Source of the DNA: Phlyctochytrium arcticum
Lineage: Eukaryota > Chytridiomycota > Chytridiomycetes > Chytridiales > Chytridiaceae
Assembly (NCBI GenBank): GCA_025602905.1
Contig: JAHLKI010000011.1
Coordinates: 558,001 to 622,000, forward strand
DNA: 64,000 nt
Direction of reading: 5' to 3'
Position 1 is the first letter of the stretch. Every line of letters starts with the position of its first letter. Of the stretch, positions 20,841-33,532 are shown one piece after another. Made by a program: the position numbers and the translations under genes. Below the pieces are notes generated by a model that had not been told where the DNA came from, did no database searches, and worked only from the letters and a program-made list of their open reading frames with translations.

Positions 20841-22795
20841 ATGCGGGCCGGGAGCGTGTACATTCGTACACCCGATATTGCAGAGCGCTTACGTGCGCTT
20901 TCGTGGGAAGAGGGACATGCTCCTCCAGGATGTCCGCGGGTATAAGCTCTTTCCCTCACTTTTTTAAGCGTGAGCCTTACTTGTTATATATGTTTCTCTT
21001 TCTAATCTTTTAGAGACACCAAACGCATGATTGTACTCGCCTTCCCCCAATTCAATCCCGAGCCGGCAAATCTCAAAGAGTGCCGGCGACGGTCAATGTC
21101 GAAGAAATATGCAAGATAACGCAAGCCATTTACAGTAATGACAATCAACGATTTCTTGTCAATGGCATTCCGCAGAAGGACGAGGGAACGGGGGAGGAGC
21201 TGATTGTATCACAAATTGACCAGGTTGCGGAAAAGCGCAAGATACTACTGAGCTACCTACAAACCTGTCTGCAAACTCAGCAAAGCCCTTTACTCCCTCC
21301 TATACATGCCTCACGCCGTACAGGCTATCCGCAAACAACGCGGGAAGAATCTGTCTTGAAACGGTTTCAGGTGTTTACTACTCCTGTAATTGATCTTATG
21401 CAACCTTCAGCCATCCACACCGTTATCAAAGCGAAACCGCAAACACCTGCCCAGCCATGGCTCCCGCCTCGTAAGGTTGTCCGGACGCGCCGACGGGCAA
21501 TGGCCGGACCATCCCGAGAGCAAGTTGTAGATATTCTAGAGAAACCACTGCAAAACCGTTCAAGCGAGGACATTCAGATCCTGTTTCGAGGTTTACGTCA
21601 TTTGAAAGCCTTCAACAACTTGTCGAACTTTGCCTTGGTTCAACTACTTGGTGTCTTGCACCTCAATGTATATGCTCCAAATAGGATTGTCTTCAAGCAG
21701 GGCGATGAGGGGTCAGACTGGCATGTGATTCTTCAGGGAAAGGTGGATATTCTCGTAGCAGGAGGACAGAACTATGGCAATTCACTTGCGCAGGCGGCCT
21801 CTGTTCAGATAAATGATGATGATTCGGCAGGAAGACTTGCGGATCTGGTTCGCGCAAGTCGAGCATTGGTGCGCTTGGGGGAGGGTGAAGGATTTGGTGA
21901 ATTAGCGCTTGTGTCGGATTCGAAGCGTGCCGCGACAATTATGACGGTTGAGCCTTGTTACATACTACGGATTGAAAAAGGAGATTATAACAGAATTATC
22001 AGGTTTATTGTCATTTCCTCTGGCATCCGGCTCATAATACTCAATCAAATTAGGTCAATGCACGAACGAGAACACTATCTCAAGATATTGTTCCTTAGAA
22101 AGTGTCCCATCTTGCAAGAGTTTTCTGACTTGAAGATTATTGCGAACGTGAGTTAATTTGAAGCACTAGCATAATCCATACCAAAACGCTGCGTATAGGT
22201 AACGACAATGAAAAAATTTCCGAAAGGCTCTCTTATTCAGGATGCCGGAAAACCCATCCTCGAAGTAGTATTCATTAGCTCTGGTAAATGCGCCGTGTTC
22301 GCTCCGTTCGAATGCGACAATCCGCCCTCTCTTATAGGGGCGAGATCCATTCCGACAGGCCCTTTCTGCGCCAACCTACTTATCGGTCACCTTGGACCGG
22401 GTGAATACTTTGGCGAGGCAGTTGCCCTCAACAACCCCCGCGATCCATTCCCGCTCTCACAAGCATCCTTGAACCGTGTTCCAAGCTCTTCCCGAAAAGA
22501 TGGAGGCAACGTCGTTCGGAGTCCTGTTATTGTAAAATGTCTCACCGATGTCGAAGTTTGTTCCGTCCTCGCTCACGATGCGCGACTAAGACTTCGCGAT
22601 GTGCTAAAGTTGACCCCAATATCTCAACTTGCCTATAAAAACGATCGTTTGATGAAAGTATACCTGGAGCAGGAGGATCTGAGACTATGGCGACGATACA
22701 AGAAAGACGTCCTTCAGCTGTGGGTGAAGGAGCGCTCTGGAGACCCCAATTATACCTTGAAGCAATTTCACAACAAAGGTGGCAAACCGTAGATA
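20841..22795 (+). CDS. Cyclic-nucleotide-binding domain protein, CNBD2-like
   Basis: Three exons: 20841-20939, 21014-22147, 22199-22795 (introns 74 and 51 nt); about 609 aa. The start at 20841 was chosen because the long ORF at 21014 begins right after a splice acceptor (TTTTAG) and the upstream exon joins it in phase 0. Residues roughly 210-340 form a cNMP-binding domain (FALVQLLGVLHLNVYAPNRI; then GEGFGELALVSDSKRAATI). A second, more diverged one follows (KFPKGSLIQDAGK; GPGEYFGEAVAL). This two-domain layout resembles CNBD2, a protein of sperm and flagella in animals. Its neighbour is TSNAXIP1-like, another axoneme-associated family, which supports a flagellar role. Ligand binding cannot be judged by eye. 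Confidence 0.75.
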
Positions 22796-23045
22796 GTTAG
22801 GTAGCTTGTAGTCTAGCGAAAGTAGATGAAATTAGTTAGTCTCCACCTTCGGGCGAGTTTCCTTGAAGCGCTCCAAACAAGAAATGTAACAATCTTGCAT
22901 AGTACATGTACTGACTCTACTGAGCCTGCCTACAGCTGGCGCAAATTGGAGAGGGCAGACGCGTCGAGAGCGACGCGTTTGGGTCAATGGTTTGTGACGT
23001 GTTTGCCGCGACAAGAAATAAACATACACAACTCTTAGCAGCAAA

Positions 23046-26045
23046 ATGATGCGAGCACAGTCTATACCGTCTTCCAATAGTAAAGATGATCGGCTGCGGT
23101 TCGTAGAATTGTGGAGGTAATATCACCTTTTTTTGATTTTTGTTGTTCCATCTTATTGAACGGCATTTTTACATTTGCTAGCCATCGAGACACAATAGGC
23201 TTTGACCCTGATATCAGCCGTGCAACTGTCACAGCGTTTGATGAACTCTTACCACACGCAAAAACGCCTTTCGTGGAGAATGTGAACGAACACCGTCGAG
23301 TCGGATGGGGATCAGACGATCGCACTGGCAGTGCCGGGGCAACACGTTCCGGGCAGAAGGAGTCCTCCAAAATTTCATCTGATGTACCTATCGCTGCCCC
23401 CACTGGCAAAGCCGCAACCAACAAGATATTATACCCCGGCGACAGGACCAAACCTAGATTCTTAATCTGTATACTTCATTACCTCGCGGCAGAGATCAAG
23501 GAAGTAGGTGCCGAAAATCTTCCATCTGGGGATATTCGGCGACTACAGGTTTATCGCGAAATCTTTAGCCGATTTATTGAAGAGTTCAGGACGTATGAGC
23601 CGCTGCTGAGTGAGATCAAGAATGAATATGAGATGGCATTGCAGGCGCAGCGGGCAGCCTTGAGCAAGTTGGAGCCCCTCCATAGTCAGTTGGCTGTGCA
23701 TCGATATAAGGCGGCTCAAGAGCTTGATCAGATGCAACAAGAAGCAAATACCAAACTCAATCAGTCCAAGTACGTCCTTGGTCTGATAATGTCTCTTTTG
23801 GAAAATATATGCTCAACGCGTGCACAGTCATCTCAAGCAAGAGTTGGAACGAAAGGTTACCAAACTCGAGTCCGATCTGGAAAGTATGCGTCATCAGTAC
23901 TCCAAAGTCTCCGAGGAATTGCGACGCCGTGATGCTCGTAGCGAGGTAAAGTGAAGCACGCAAACGTGAATGCTGGCCAATGGTAGCACTATATCTCAAC
24001 AGGGTACCGCCCAGCGTAGGAATATGTCTCTACAAAGATGGCTGAGGTTCGGGCTGAAATGCAAACATTGGAAAGGCAGAACGCCGAACAGATGAAGGTT
24101 AAAGATGGTCAGATTGCAGATTTGACTACTGGTTTACGCAAAGGTGATGAATAACTGCCTCGGGGTCAATCTTTTTCTCCCTGTTATTTATCTGTTGGAG
24201 CAGCACACGAAGACGCTGGAGCTATGATTGAAGCCTTGAATGCGCTCAAGAGCGCGTATAGCGACTCTGTTTTGCAGAGCACGTATGCAGACATGGAACG
24301 CGAGCGCGATATTGCCCGCGCGTATGGAGAAAAGATGGAGGAATTGCGGTTTCAGGAGGTAAGAGGTTTTGATTGAGCATCCCGGTCTCATCTTCTAATA
24401 GCTATCAGACCCTGAAGTGCAAGGAACTTACGGCTCACATTGGGGAACTCGAGTCCCAGTTGCAACGGGCCCGACAGGACCGATATCCGGATTGGGATTA
24501 TGTTCAGTCGATGTGCCCAACAAGTGTCCAGCCTTTCGGTCTATTGTGCAAAGATCGGGATTTCAACGATTCCATAGTGCTCTTGATTCGTGAACTGTTG
24601 AAGGTAAACAGCAAATGACTGAGCCCTTTCCAGAACTCTAACACATGCGTTCAGAAAAAACCAGACTCTGCGGCAGGCCAAGAAGTGGAGCGTAGAGTAG
24701 TGCCAAGGTTTGCATTTTCTGTGTGTCGTTCGATTGATATTTTTACTCACACGACGCAAATCGCAGGGAGACGGATCTAGATCCACGCTTTTTTGTGGGA
24801 CTTGGTCTTGGTGCAACAATACCGAAGCATCTCCGGTATGATTCTGTCAACCCGCGGAAAATTTACTTTAAATATCTAACGCTCAACCTAGGTACAAGGG
24901 CAAGGTTCGGAATCGCAAACTTTCGCGAAAAAATTTATGCCTCTTGATTCGGGACGTGTGGGCTGCCAAAGCCATCTTTGACGCGGACGTAAAGCGAGGC
25001 GGTATCCGTAGCAATGTATGGACTTTGCTTCATCCGCTGTGCAAATGCATGATTACTCACAGCGGGGTGCAGTTGGCGGACTTCTTCTACTCATACCTCC
25101 GCAAGCGATTCGGGGCTCAAGAGGCAGTTGCGGAGTGGGGATATAACATACATGAAGCTTGCAAGAAGCATCAGTTCCAAACTGTGGAGGCGTTGTTGTA
25201 TTTAGAGATTCTCATAGGTTTGCAGAACTTTTGCGCCGGATGCATGACAACCTGTGTTTGAACGAAATCGCGCAGGACATTTCACGGAGGATGTCTACCA
25301 TCACCAAGCGCGGACGATAGAAAACCTCAAGAACCTGTTGTATCGTAAAGACATGGACGTTCACGAAGGAAAACCCCGTGGAATTTTAATGCAGCAAGAC
25401 GTACTAGCAGTAGTGAAGGAGTTTTGGCCGGACAAATCTGTGGCACAACTTGAACAGCTTCAAAAGGTTCGCCAGTTTAGCTGTACTTTCGGCATACGTT
25501 TCACTCATCTGAGATAGGCACTGGAGGCTGATCAACCTAGCAGTAATATCACCTATAGGTGGCTTTTCCAATCAGATGTGGAAAGCATGTTTCTCGACAT
25601 TGTACGCGAGCAAGAGATGGACATGCGAAAGACCTACGCGTCAAAGTTTGCCGTAAGTATTGTGGATATACCGATTGTGTGTCGCTCATTTTTCCATGAC
25701 AGGAGGCATTATCCACCGTTCTTCGCTCTGACGCGTCCAAGGCCCTCAAGGATATCCCAGCCAGTATGAAATTGACAGCGTTGGACTACACGCGAAGTCT
25801 GACGCGTTGTGACCCGACCAAAACAAAAGAAGACGTAGAGAATATGGTAGGCCAGGGGTTTGGTGTTCGTCCCCAAGAAGTCAAGATGCGGTCATCCATG
25901 GAATTTGGAAAGTTTATGAAGGTAGGGTGTTTCAAGTCATAAGACGTGCTATGGTCTAATAGTCTATCGAATACAGAATATCCAAAAGGGAGTGCTTTGT
26001 ATGGGCCCCCTGGCAAAATCGGAGTTACGCTCTCCTGCCTCGTGA
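23046..26045 (+). CDS. TSNAXIP1-like coiled-coil protein (probable axonemal protein)
   Basis: Thirteen exons: 23046-23116, 23182-23769, 23828-23945, 24020-24143, 24201 (or 24204)-24358, 24409-24603, 24655-24707, 24767-24835, 24892-25217, 25276-25466, 25518-25652, 25703-25921, 25977-26045. All phases agree, giving about 771 aa. Residues about 150-210 match the TSNAXIP1 N-terminal domain (FSRFIEEFRTYEPLLSEI, KNEYE). Long coiled coils follow (LKQELERKVTKLESDL) and a conserved C-terminal half contains a region like SNVWTLLHPLC. Animal TSNAXIP1 is expressed in ciliated cells and sperm (family knowledge). It lies 250 bp downstream of the CNBD2-like gene on the same strand. Twelve introns in 3 kb is the highest density in the window. 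Confidence 0.8.
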
Positions 26046-27147
26046 CTTTCGTTTTACATTACATCTGCTGCTTCAACGTTTGCATGTGACATATTAAAAA
26101 CACACCCATTTCCATGTCATCTAAATATTGACCTGGTGTCTCACTGCTTGATTTTTGACGTTTTCAAAAGGGTCCATGACGTTCTAGTGTCCGCCAAGGT
26201 CCGTGTGAAAGTTGACTGCGCACTCGTGACCGGTCGCGCGACTCGTCCGCGTTCCCACTCCCTCTTGTACGCGGTTGTATAATCCCCATAGACATCCACC
26301 ATTGAGCAAAAGACTTGTGCCTGACCACCGTATGCACATTGAGCAAAGCTGCTACTCATCTAATCTTGCCCCTGCTAGCCTGTTATGGTACGCCATTTTG
26401 TCAAGCGTCTCACACGTCAGCGGTTTCTTCCCTAGCGTGACTCTACGGTGCAATGCAATTCTCGGCCTCAAACAGCTCATCGAGCTTGGAAAGCGCGCTT
26501 GATGGGTTTGCGTGCCGTCCGTCGCCGGCGGTGTAGGCGTGCCTGCTCGCGTCTGCCTTTGGTTGAAGGGCCATAATCTGACGGGTTCTCATATGTGCTC
26601 CTCTACTTTTCTTGATGAGAAATCTAAGCCGAAACTTGACGGGGCGCTGCTGTGTCGCTGTGTCTGTCTGGATGCCAAATTGACAGCTGGTCACCAAAAC
26701 ATCCACTCTCCGCGGAATTCCGAGTCACCTGATCGGAAGTCGGGTCACGTGCGCAGACATTCGCTTGGTGCTTTTTCCGCAGCTCAAAAATGTGTTTTCG
26801 TCCTCCGTCTTCCTCGGATTTCTCGTCGCTCATTTCGTGTTGCGTTACTTCTTCGTCGTCCCCTACCCGCCCCGTGCTCCTCTCGACTGCTGTCTGTGGC
26901 CCACACGTACTTTCGCCAACTCTTCCCGCGTTTTCCAGCCTCGGTTCTTTCTCCGCGGTCCACTTCATGAACTTGGTTTCGAACGTGCTCCAGGTCTACG
27001 ACAGTCTCCTTGCTAGCGAGGATTCCAGCCAACATCAGATATCCCAATACACTTCCAAAACAAGAAGGAAGAAAACCTCTCCTTTATCCTGTTCTTAAAA
27101 TCCGCACGTGCATAAATCTTGTTTAAAGATTGAAAAATTGTTCAAAT
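26046..27147. other. Intergenic, no gene seen
   Basis: About 1.1 kb upstream of eIF5. It contains a CACGTG E-box around 26746. The overlapping ORFs on both strands (for example 26512-26970) lack any recognisable domain and look like chance. Confidence 0.6.
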
Positions 27148-28470
27148 ATGTCTTCCGGAAACATCAACATCCGTCGCGATGTCAGCGACAAATTTTACCG
27201 CTACAAGATGCCCAAGTGAGTATTTTTGCTTCTGAACAATCAGAAAACTTTTGGCTAATATTATGCTCCTAGGCTTCAAGCTAAAATTGAAGGCAAAGGA
27301 AACGGCATCAAGACTGTTGTTCCCAACATGTCTCTGATTGCCAAGTCTTTGAGTCGACCTGCGACTTACACCACAAAATTCTTCGGTTGTGAGCTGGGCG
27401 CTCAAGTCAACTGCGACGAAAAGAATGATCGCTACGTTGTCAATGGGGCTCACGAGGCGTCCCGCATGCAAGAATTGTTGGATGGATTTATTGACAGATT
27501 CGTGCTCTGTAATTCCTGCAAAAATCCCGAGACCGACTTGGTATGTGTTATCGATGTCCTCTAATGTTGCACGTACTAACGCATATGATTTTGTCAGTCT
27601 ATCAACAAGGATGACTTTATTTTGAAGAACTGCAAAGCATGCGGAGCTGTGAGCACCGTCGACATGCGCCACAAGCTTACCACCTACATCCTTAAGAACC
27701 CCCCTGCACAAGCGAAGAAGAGCAAGAAATCGAAGAAGGACGGCAAGAAGGGAATGCCAACTCCTCCTGACACGGCCTCTAACGGTTCCGACGAGGATGG
27801 TGCCGACGATGACGTGACCAGAGCCATGGACGCTGAGGCTGCCGCTATGCTGGCAGCTCCTATTGAGGACCTTGCTCGTGATGATGACGACTGGGCAGTG
27901 GACACTTCAGCTGATGCCGTCGCTCGTCGCATGAAAGAACTCGCTGTTGGTGGCGCTGTTGCTAAATTGGACGCCGAAGCTGACGATGACGAGTCTGACG
28001 ACCCTCTGGAGCAGTTCGCTGATTACATCACCGCCAACCCCAAGGCCACAGATGACGAGATTCAGAACGCTGCCAACAATTTGGACATCCGCGCTGACAA
28101 GGCCTGTGTTGTTCTTGCACAAGTGTTGTTCAACGAAAACATCCTGACTGAGAAGCAAGTACACTCCCGCGCTCCGTTGCTTAAGAAGTTCTCCAAGAAT
28201 GAGAAGGCACAAAAGGGTCTGCTCGGCGGCATCGAACGTCTTATCGGAGTTTCCGCTAATGGACTCATGTCGAAAGTTCCGATCGTTCTCAAGGCTCTAT
28301 ACGACGAAGATCTGGTGGATGAGGAAGTTTTCCTCGCCTGGGGTGAAAAGCCTTCCAAAAAGTTCGTGGATCGTAAAGTCAGCAAGGAAATCCGCGAAAA
28401 GGCGGCACCGTTTTTGGACTGGTTGAAGGAAGCCGACGAGGAAGAGTCGGATGAGGAGGAATCGGAGTAG
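27148..28470 (+). CDS. TIF5: Translation initiation factor eIF5
   Basis: Three exons: 27148-27215, 27273-27540, 27598-28470; 402 aa, the usual length. eIF5 is the GTPase-activating protein for eIF2 during start-codon selection. The N-terminus ([20 protein letters not shown]) carries the catalytic-arginine region. A C2C2 zinc finger follows ([14 protein letters not shown] and NCKACGA), split by intron 2. A Lys-rich then Asp/Glu-rich linker leads to the W2/HEAT domain ([18 protein letters not shown]) with the acidic C-terminal tail that binds eIF2-beta and eIF3. Confidence 0.97.
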
Positions 28471-28678
28471 TCCCGCTTTCTCACGAATACACTATCATAG
28501 TTTAGATATTTACCAACTGGCAGCATTTGTGATTGTCTCTGATTCCGTCACTGCAATCAGGGCATCGCCTGCTCGATTCTTTATTAATTGTTCGATTCAC
28601 AGAGTACTTCTTCAAATAAAAATTGCTTTATTCTCCACTATCATAAGTTTGTGTTGACTAACACAGTAAAGGAGTCGA

Positions 28679-30791
28679 CTACTCTACATACTCCGCGACG
28701 TCGTCAAACTTGAAACTCTAGAAAAATACTTTGCAATCAATACAAGAAAAAATGGTCTTGAGTAGCTTGAACGTACCAAGTATTCCAACGACTCGTTCAT
28801 TTCAACCACCACTCTTCCATCTGCACCATTCCGTTCCGTTACTCTGCCCACCTGCCCCACAATGCTTCTGTCATTTTCAGAGGCAACCACCATAACGTCT
28901 TTCCCAACGACTGGTACAATGGTTTCCAGGTGTCGGTCCAAAACATTTTCAATCACTTCTCCCATATCTGTTTTCAGCGTGCACACACCGAGTGTGACAA
29001 CATCATGAATCGTGGCTTTTTGATTGTACAAACGACCTTGCTGGAGAGATTTCGAAACTATACGCTGTGAGGAAGACAAGTTATTCATCTGTATGCAGAA
29101 GGCAAAACAGACTGGGTCTTACCACGCGAACACGCGGTCTTAACCAAGATCTTGACGCTGGTGATGCCGTTCCTGACCGTGAACGGGCTAACCGGCCATC
29201 AGTGTCCCTCCTGGTACCAGCGACAGAATGCGATTTAGACGCTAACCGGCGTAAATCTTCCAACCAAACTCTGGCAATCTACAAAAAGACGAGTTTAATG
29301 ATCTTTGATATAAATAGAGCTGAATCGGCAGCAGTACCTCGTCTGAAGAAGAAAGCTTGACCTTGGCCACCTTCCCCGAAGATCGTTCGTTGATCTCAAC
29401 AATGACGCCCTCTAGTCCTTCCTTGCTGCCCGCCGTGATTGTGACGTAGTCCGATACTGAAAGTGGACCTAACAGTACAACGTTAGCAAGATTGCGCATG
29501 CTCCGTCATCCTGCTATGACAAATACCTTGGCGATCGCGCTTGTTAAAACGTTCCTCTGGACTACGACTTCGCCCACGTTGGCTGCGTGGCATATCTCCA
29601 TTACGAACTGAAGCTGGAGAACTTGGCTACAATCAAAATAACAGCGTAAGACGAGGGCAAAAAGAAGGAACCCACAGCTCTTGCAACCAACCTTCGATGC
29701 GCGCTTCTCGCCCGGCCGGATATATTTCTTTTCTTTTGCTTCTGGTGCCGAGGGTGTCGCACCTAAACCGAGAAGGTGCGGTCGTGGTTTACTGATGACG
29801 GGTTCTACAAGGCTAGTAAAGATATATCAGTAAGATGGCTCATTCTGGGTAGTCGAAGCAGGTGTATAATACCCAGTCGCATTTTTGCCCACCGGTTTGC
29901 CCTTCTCCCAACCCATTCCCCGTAACAGCGCTTCCCCAAACTCTTCCACGGGGACACGCTCAAAATCGGCTAGTGTCGGTTCATCCGGTCGCAGAGAAAC
30001 ATCGTAACGGTATCTCTCGGTGACATCCTCGATCTCGCTCAAGCCTGGAACCACGTTTTGCGAAATGAGGGGTAACGTATGGAGACGGGGCCTGATTCTT
30101 TCGTTATCTTGACGGGCTTCTGCTCAATAATTCGCAATGAGACCACGCTATCAAAGTTGCATCATGACAAGACGCACCTTTGATAATGGCAGCAGCAGCC
30201 TCCTCTTCCTCTGTCATGGGAATAGCGGGAGTCTCTTGGTCCTTTGATACATCCTGATCAGATCCATTGTTTGTATTCACTATTTTCGGAACAGGGTCTT
30301 CGACGGCCTTTTTTCGTTTCTTTGGCACTTGCAAACCCCACACAGCTGAGGAAATACCTCCTCCAGTAGCTATGTCATCACTCGCACCAGTCACGGTATC
30401 GCCTGTCTCTGCAGTTGATGTGCTCAAAGTCACCGTTCTGGAAACTTCAGGCCCATCCCCTGATCCAATCGATGTGGTAGTGGTTGTGGTTGTGACGGTG
30501 GTCATCGACTGCATACGACTTGCGGTTGCACGACCCGGTATTATAGAGTCATCACTGAATCGCCACACGTTTTCTCGGATTAGTGGGATCGTCAGCTCTC
30601 GCTTCTTCTTCTGTTTGGGCTCCCTACAATAATGCAAAGAAAAGACTTTATCCTTAGACTTTAACCTCACTCGAGAATCAATTGCGACACATGCAACGGC
30701 ACACTGACCCTGAGAGATCCCACTCCGTCACTTCTTCGTCTCGACTTTGTGGGTCATGATGTTCTTCAAAGACTCCGGAATTCGACGGCAT
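28679..30791 (-). CDS. GPKOW/Spp2-like G-patch and KOW splicing factor
   Basis: Nine exons, minus strand: 30791-30709, 30623-30178, 30119-29873, 29812-29692, 29626-29527, 29468-29338, 29278-29123, 29064-28777, 28717-28679; 536 aa with every join in phase. GPKOW/Spp2 binds and activates the DEAH helicase Prp2/DHX16 in the spliceosome. The G-patch is seen as FGEALLRGMGWEKGKPVGK. A first KOW segment follows (DYVTITAGSKEGLEGVIVEI) and then the family-typical RIVSKSLQQGRLYNQKATIHDVV with a second KOW. An Arg/Ser-rich linker lies between. It starts 298 bp from the divergent CCS1 gene. Confidence 0.9.
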
Positions 30792-31088
30792 TGTTGTATT
30801 TGCAACAGAGGACGGTGGTCCAGGACAGGCGCTCTTGCTATAGATGGATTAGTAGTGTTCAGCACAACTTCCAATGATTCTACGAATTTCGGTGGTGGTC
30901 AAGCAAAATTGTGACAAGACAGAATTTACTGCGCAGAAATCACGTGTACTGATGACAAACAAGTTCTGACAGGTCAAATTCCGGGTCAAATTCTCAAAGT
31001 TCCGTTGAGATCAGCAGCAGCTGAAATGCTGGGCGAGCAACAAAGCAAACCAATACATAGTTCAAAACAGCAAGAGGCCTTCTTAAAA

Positions 31089-31814
31089 ATGACACCTCCC
31101 ACCTCCACCCCCCTGCGAGCAGCACTGAAAACCGAGTTTGCCGTCAATATGACTTGCGACTCTTGCATTCAAAAAGTCGAAACCGCCCTCTCGTCCATAC
31201 CCAACGTAACAAAACACACAACCTCCCTTCCGACAAAAAGCGTAACAATCGAATCCACCACTCCTCCGTCAATATTGCTTCGCGTGCTCAAGTCAACTGG
31301 TCTTGCGACTGTTTTGAAAGGTCAAAGTACAGTCACTGGCGAACATTTGGGCGCTGCCGTGTGTATCTTTGAAAGTTTCCGGGGAGCTAGGGGTTGGGCC
31401 CAGAATAACAACCGAGGTCTGGCGCGGCTGGTTCAAGTGGACGAGAGTACCTGCTTGGTGGATGTCACGGTGCATGGTATGCAAGAAGGCGAGCACAGCG
31501 TCAAAATTCATGAATGCGGTGATATAAGCGGTGGGAGTGATACGGTCGGGGCCGCATTACATGATCTAGGCAATATAGCTGTTGATAAATCTGGAAGCGG
31601 GGATCTGGTTGTGGAGCATGATGGTTTTAAGTTGTGGGAGGTACTGGGTCGATCGATTGTCATGGAGAAGTTGCGCAAACTTGAGGGTGAGCGAGATGAC
31701 TCTGATCGCGTCTGTGGCATTATTGCTAGGTCGGCAGGAGTATTTGAGAACCCGAAATCAGTATGTAGCTGTTCCGGTGAAACACTTTGGGAAGAAAGTC
31801 GGTCACGCATCTAA
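31089..31814 (+). CDS. CCS1: Copper chaperone for superoxide dismutase
   Basis: Single exon, 241 aa from ATG 31089; an in-frame ATG at 31026 would add 21 residues. It delivers copper to Cu/Zn-SOD in the cytosol and mitochondrial intermembrane space. Domain I has the HMA copper motif MTCDSC. Domain II is SOD-like (HECGDISGGSDTVGAALHDL) and domain III carries the CxC motif (VCSCSGETLWEE) needed for transfer. The start is placed at 31089 because homology begins just after it. Confidence 0.92.
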   Translation: MTPPTSTPLRAALKTEFAVNMTCDSCIQKVETALSSIPNVTKHTTSLPTKSVTIESTTPPSILLRVLKSTGLATVLKGQSTVTGEHLGAAVCIFESFRGARGWAQNNNRGLARLVQVDESTCLVDVTVHGMQEGEHSVKIHECGDISGGSDTVGAALHDLGNIAVDKSGSGDLVVEHDGFKLWEVLGRSIVMEKLRKLEGERDDSDRVCGIIARSAGVFENPKSVCSCSGETLWEESRSRI

Positions 31815-31910
31815 GCAGTTACTGTAGCTCGTAGATAGATCCAATTCAAAAATTTGCATGCATCTCTCTTTATGTACAATGAAAATAATTTACTTCTCAT
31901 GGCGAACGAC

Positions 31911-32383
31911 TTAAAAGTTCATGACCACATTTTCGCCTTCTTCGCGGAACTTTTGACCTTTGGCTATATCGCCGAGAGATGACATCGAAACCTTGAATTT
32001 CCCGCGGAGACGATCCAGGGCGGTGGTCGGATCCGCCACTTCACTGGACACACTTTCATCCGAGGGGTTGTAGAGGGGAAATTCATGCGCAAGTGTTTGA
32101 AGTTGCTGCAGAGCTTTGACTGACCTAGGTCAATAGATCAGCGTCGGGAAACCCAAAAACACAAGGCCAGATCCTACCGTTCAGATAATTTCAGCTTGCC
32201 ATCCTTATGACAAGCCAGATACATTTCAGCGACTCCTTCATAAAACCCCGCTTCCTTACCCATGGCCAAACCCCGTTGCGTGCCAGCCATCTTCCCCTCT
32301 GTAAGTCCTACCGCCGACCCATCGCGTAAACCATCCTCCCGACCCAACTCCTCAAACCTGTGGTAGGTCAAGATAGCATCCAT
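31911..32383 (-). CDS. LTO1: LTO1 (ORAOV1) homolog, adaptor for ABCE1/Rli1 maturation
   Basis: Two exons: 32383-32178 and 32124-31911; 139 aa. Yae1-Lto1 recruits the cytosolic Fe-S assembly machinery to the ribosome recycling factor Rli1 (family knowledge). The deca-GX3 region is clear (FEELGREDGLRDGSAVGLTE continuing GKMAGTQRGLAMG). The C-terminal part has the LRGKFKVSM segment typical of the family. It lies 37 bp downstream of UTR4 on the same strand. Confidence 0.88.
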
Positions 32384-32420
32384 TGGTAAGTGAATGAATG
32401 TATTAAGGTAAACGTGGTAA

Positions 32421-33532
32421 TTACATGGTTTCCAAATGGATCAGGTCCTCTAATTTAAACCCTGCCGAGTTTTCTGGTTTTTGGGCGGCAAAGACGTCGG
32501 GACGTGAAAAGAACTCTGAGAAAGAGTGCACAATTGGGCCCGTTTTGTTGGCGATTTGCAATGAGGTAGATGTGGCATTGCTAGGGAGAGCGGCATTTCC
32601 GGGGCGGGATGCGATGGCAGTCTGAAAATTGGCGGCCAAGGCTGCCTCAATTTCTGATGTACAATGTTAGTATGAAGTACAGCAGCTCACAGCGCGTGGT
32701 AAAAATGCAGTGTACCGTGAATGTTGTCGCTGACGAACAGAATCTTCTCTGGTGACTCCCCAATCTCTTTCGCGATACGTTCGTAACTGTCCCGTTCCAC
32801 CTTCATGCCGATACTGGTATCAAAGTGACCTTTGAAAAAATGGAGCAGGTCGCCGGAAATAGAGTATCCGAACAGAAGCTTTTGTGCGGCAACGCTTCCG
32901 GATGAGTAGATGTAAATTGGAATGTTCTCTGATGACCATTGCTGGAACGCTGGAACTACATCAGGATAGACCCTTGAACCATGCGTTAGCAGATGGATGA
33001 GGGTATACAGATGAGTGGGAAACACATACTCGCCCTTGATCTCACCGCTCTCGTAGGCAGATCGCCACATATAGCCCTTTGTTTACGTCAAATTTCACCT
33101 CGATCTCTAAAACATCTGCCTCCTACCTGCAACCCTTTCAAAGCCCCAACCTTGCGGTCCGCACCCATAAGCCACTCCACACTTTTGACAACACTATCTA
33201 TCACGACAGCCTTGTCCTCACTAGCATCTTTGATCAGCACAACCCCGTCTCGCCCGTCTTCCTGATCTCTCTTTGCTTGCTCTCTCAGCTCGATGATATG
33301 CGAGAGACATTCAGCTTCGGAATAGTGGGAGGTAACAAATGTCCGCAGGTGCTCAAGAACGTAAGGGAAAAGCACATCGTGCACAAATGTTATTGGGGTT
33401 GTAGTTCCTTCGATGTCGAGGACGACATGGGTGTAGGGAGTGCGACCTGCAATAAGCTGTCAGTTGCTGATACATCGGATTGAAAGCTTCCCAAGTACCT
33501 GTCAGGGGCTGGACCGTGGATTCCTTGGTCAT
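32421..33532 (-). CDS. UTR4: Enolase-phosphatase E1 (methionine salvage)
   Basis: Five exons: 33532-33499, 33446-33127, 33076-33024, 32972-32716, 32653-32421; about 298 aa. This HAD-family enzyme converts 2,3-diketo-5-methylthiopentyl-1-phosphate in the methionine salvage pathway. Motif I is [11 protein letters not shown], motif [19 protein letters not shown], and the last motif FVSDN. The intron between exons 3 and 4 is 51 nt, a multiple of three without a stop, so retention would add 17 residues. I placed it because of the CTAAC branch site and the continuity of the conserved [15 protein letters not shown] region. Confidence 0.92.

Noticed and set aside
26512..26970. 152-codon ORF upstream of eIF5
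   Set aside because: Composition is Ser/Arg-rich with no recognisable motif, and several equally long ORFs overlap it on the other strand.
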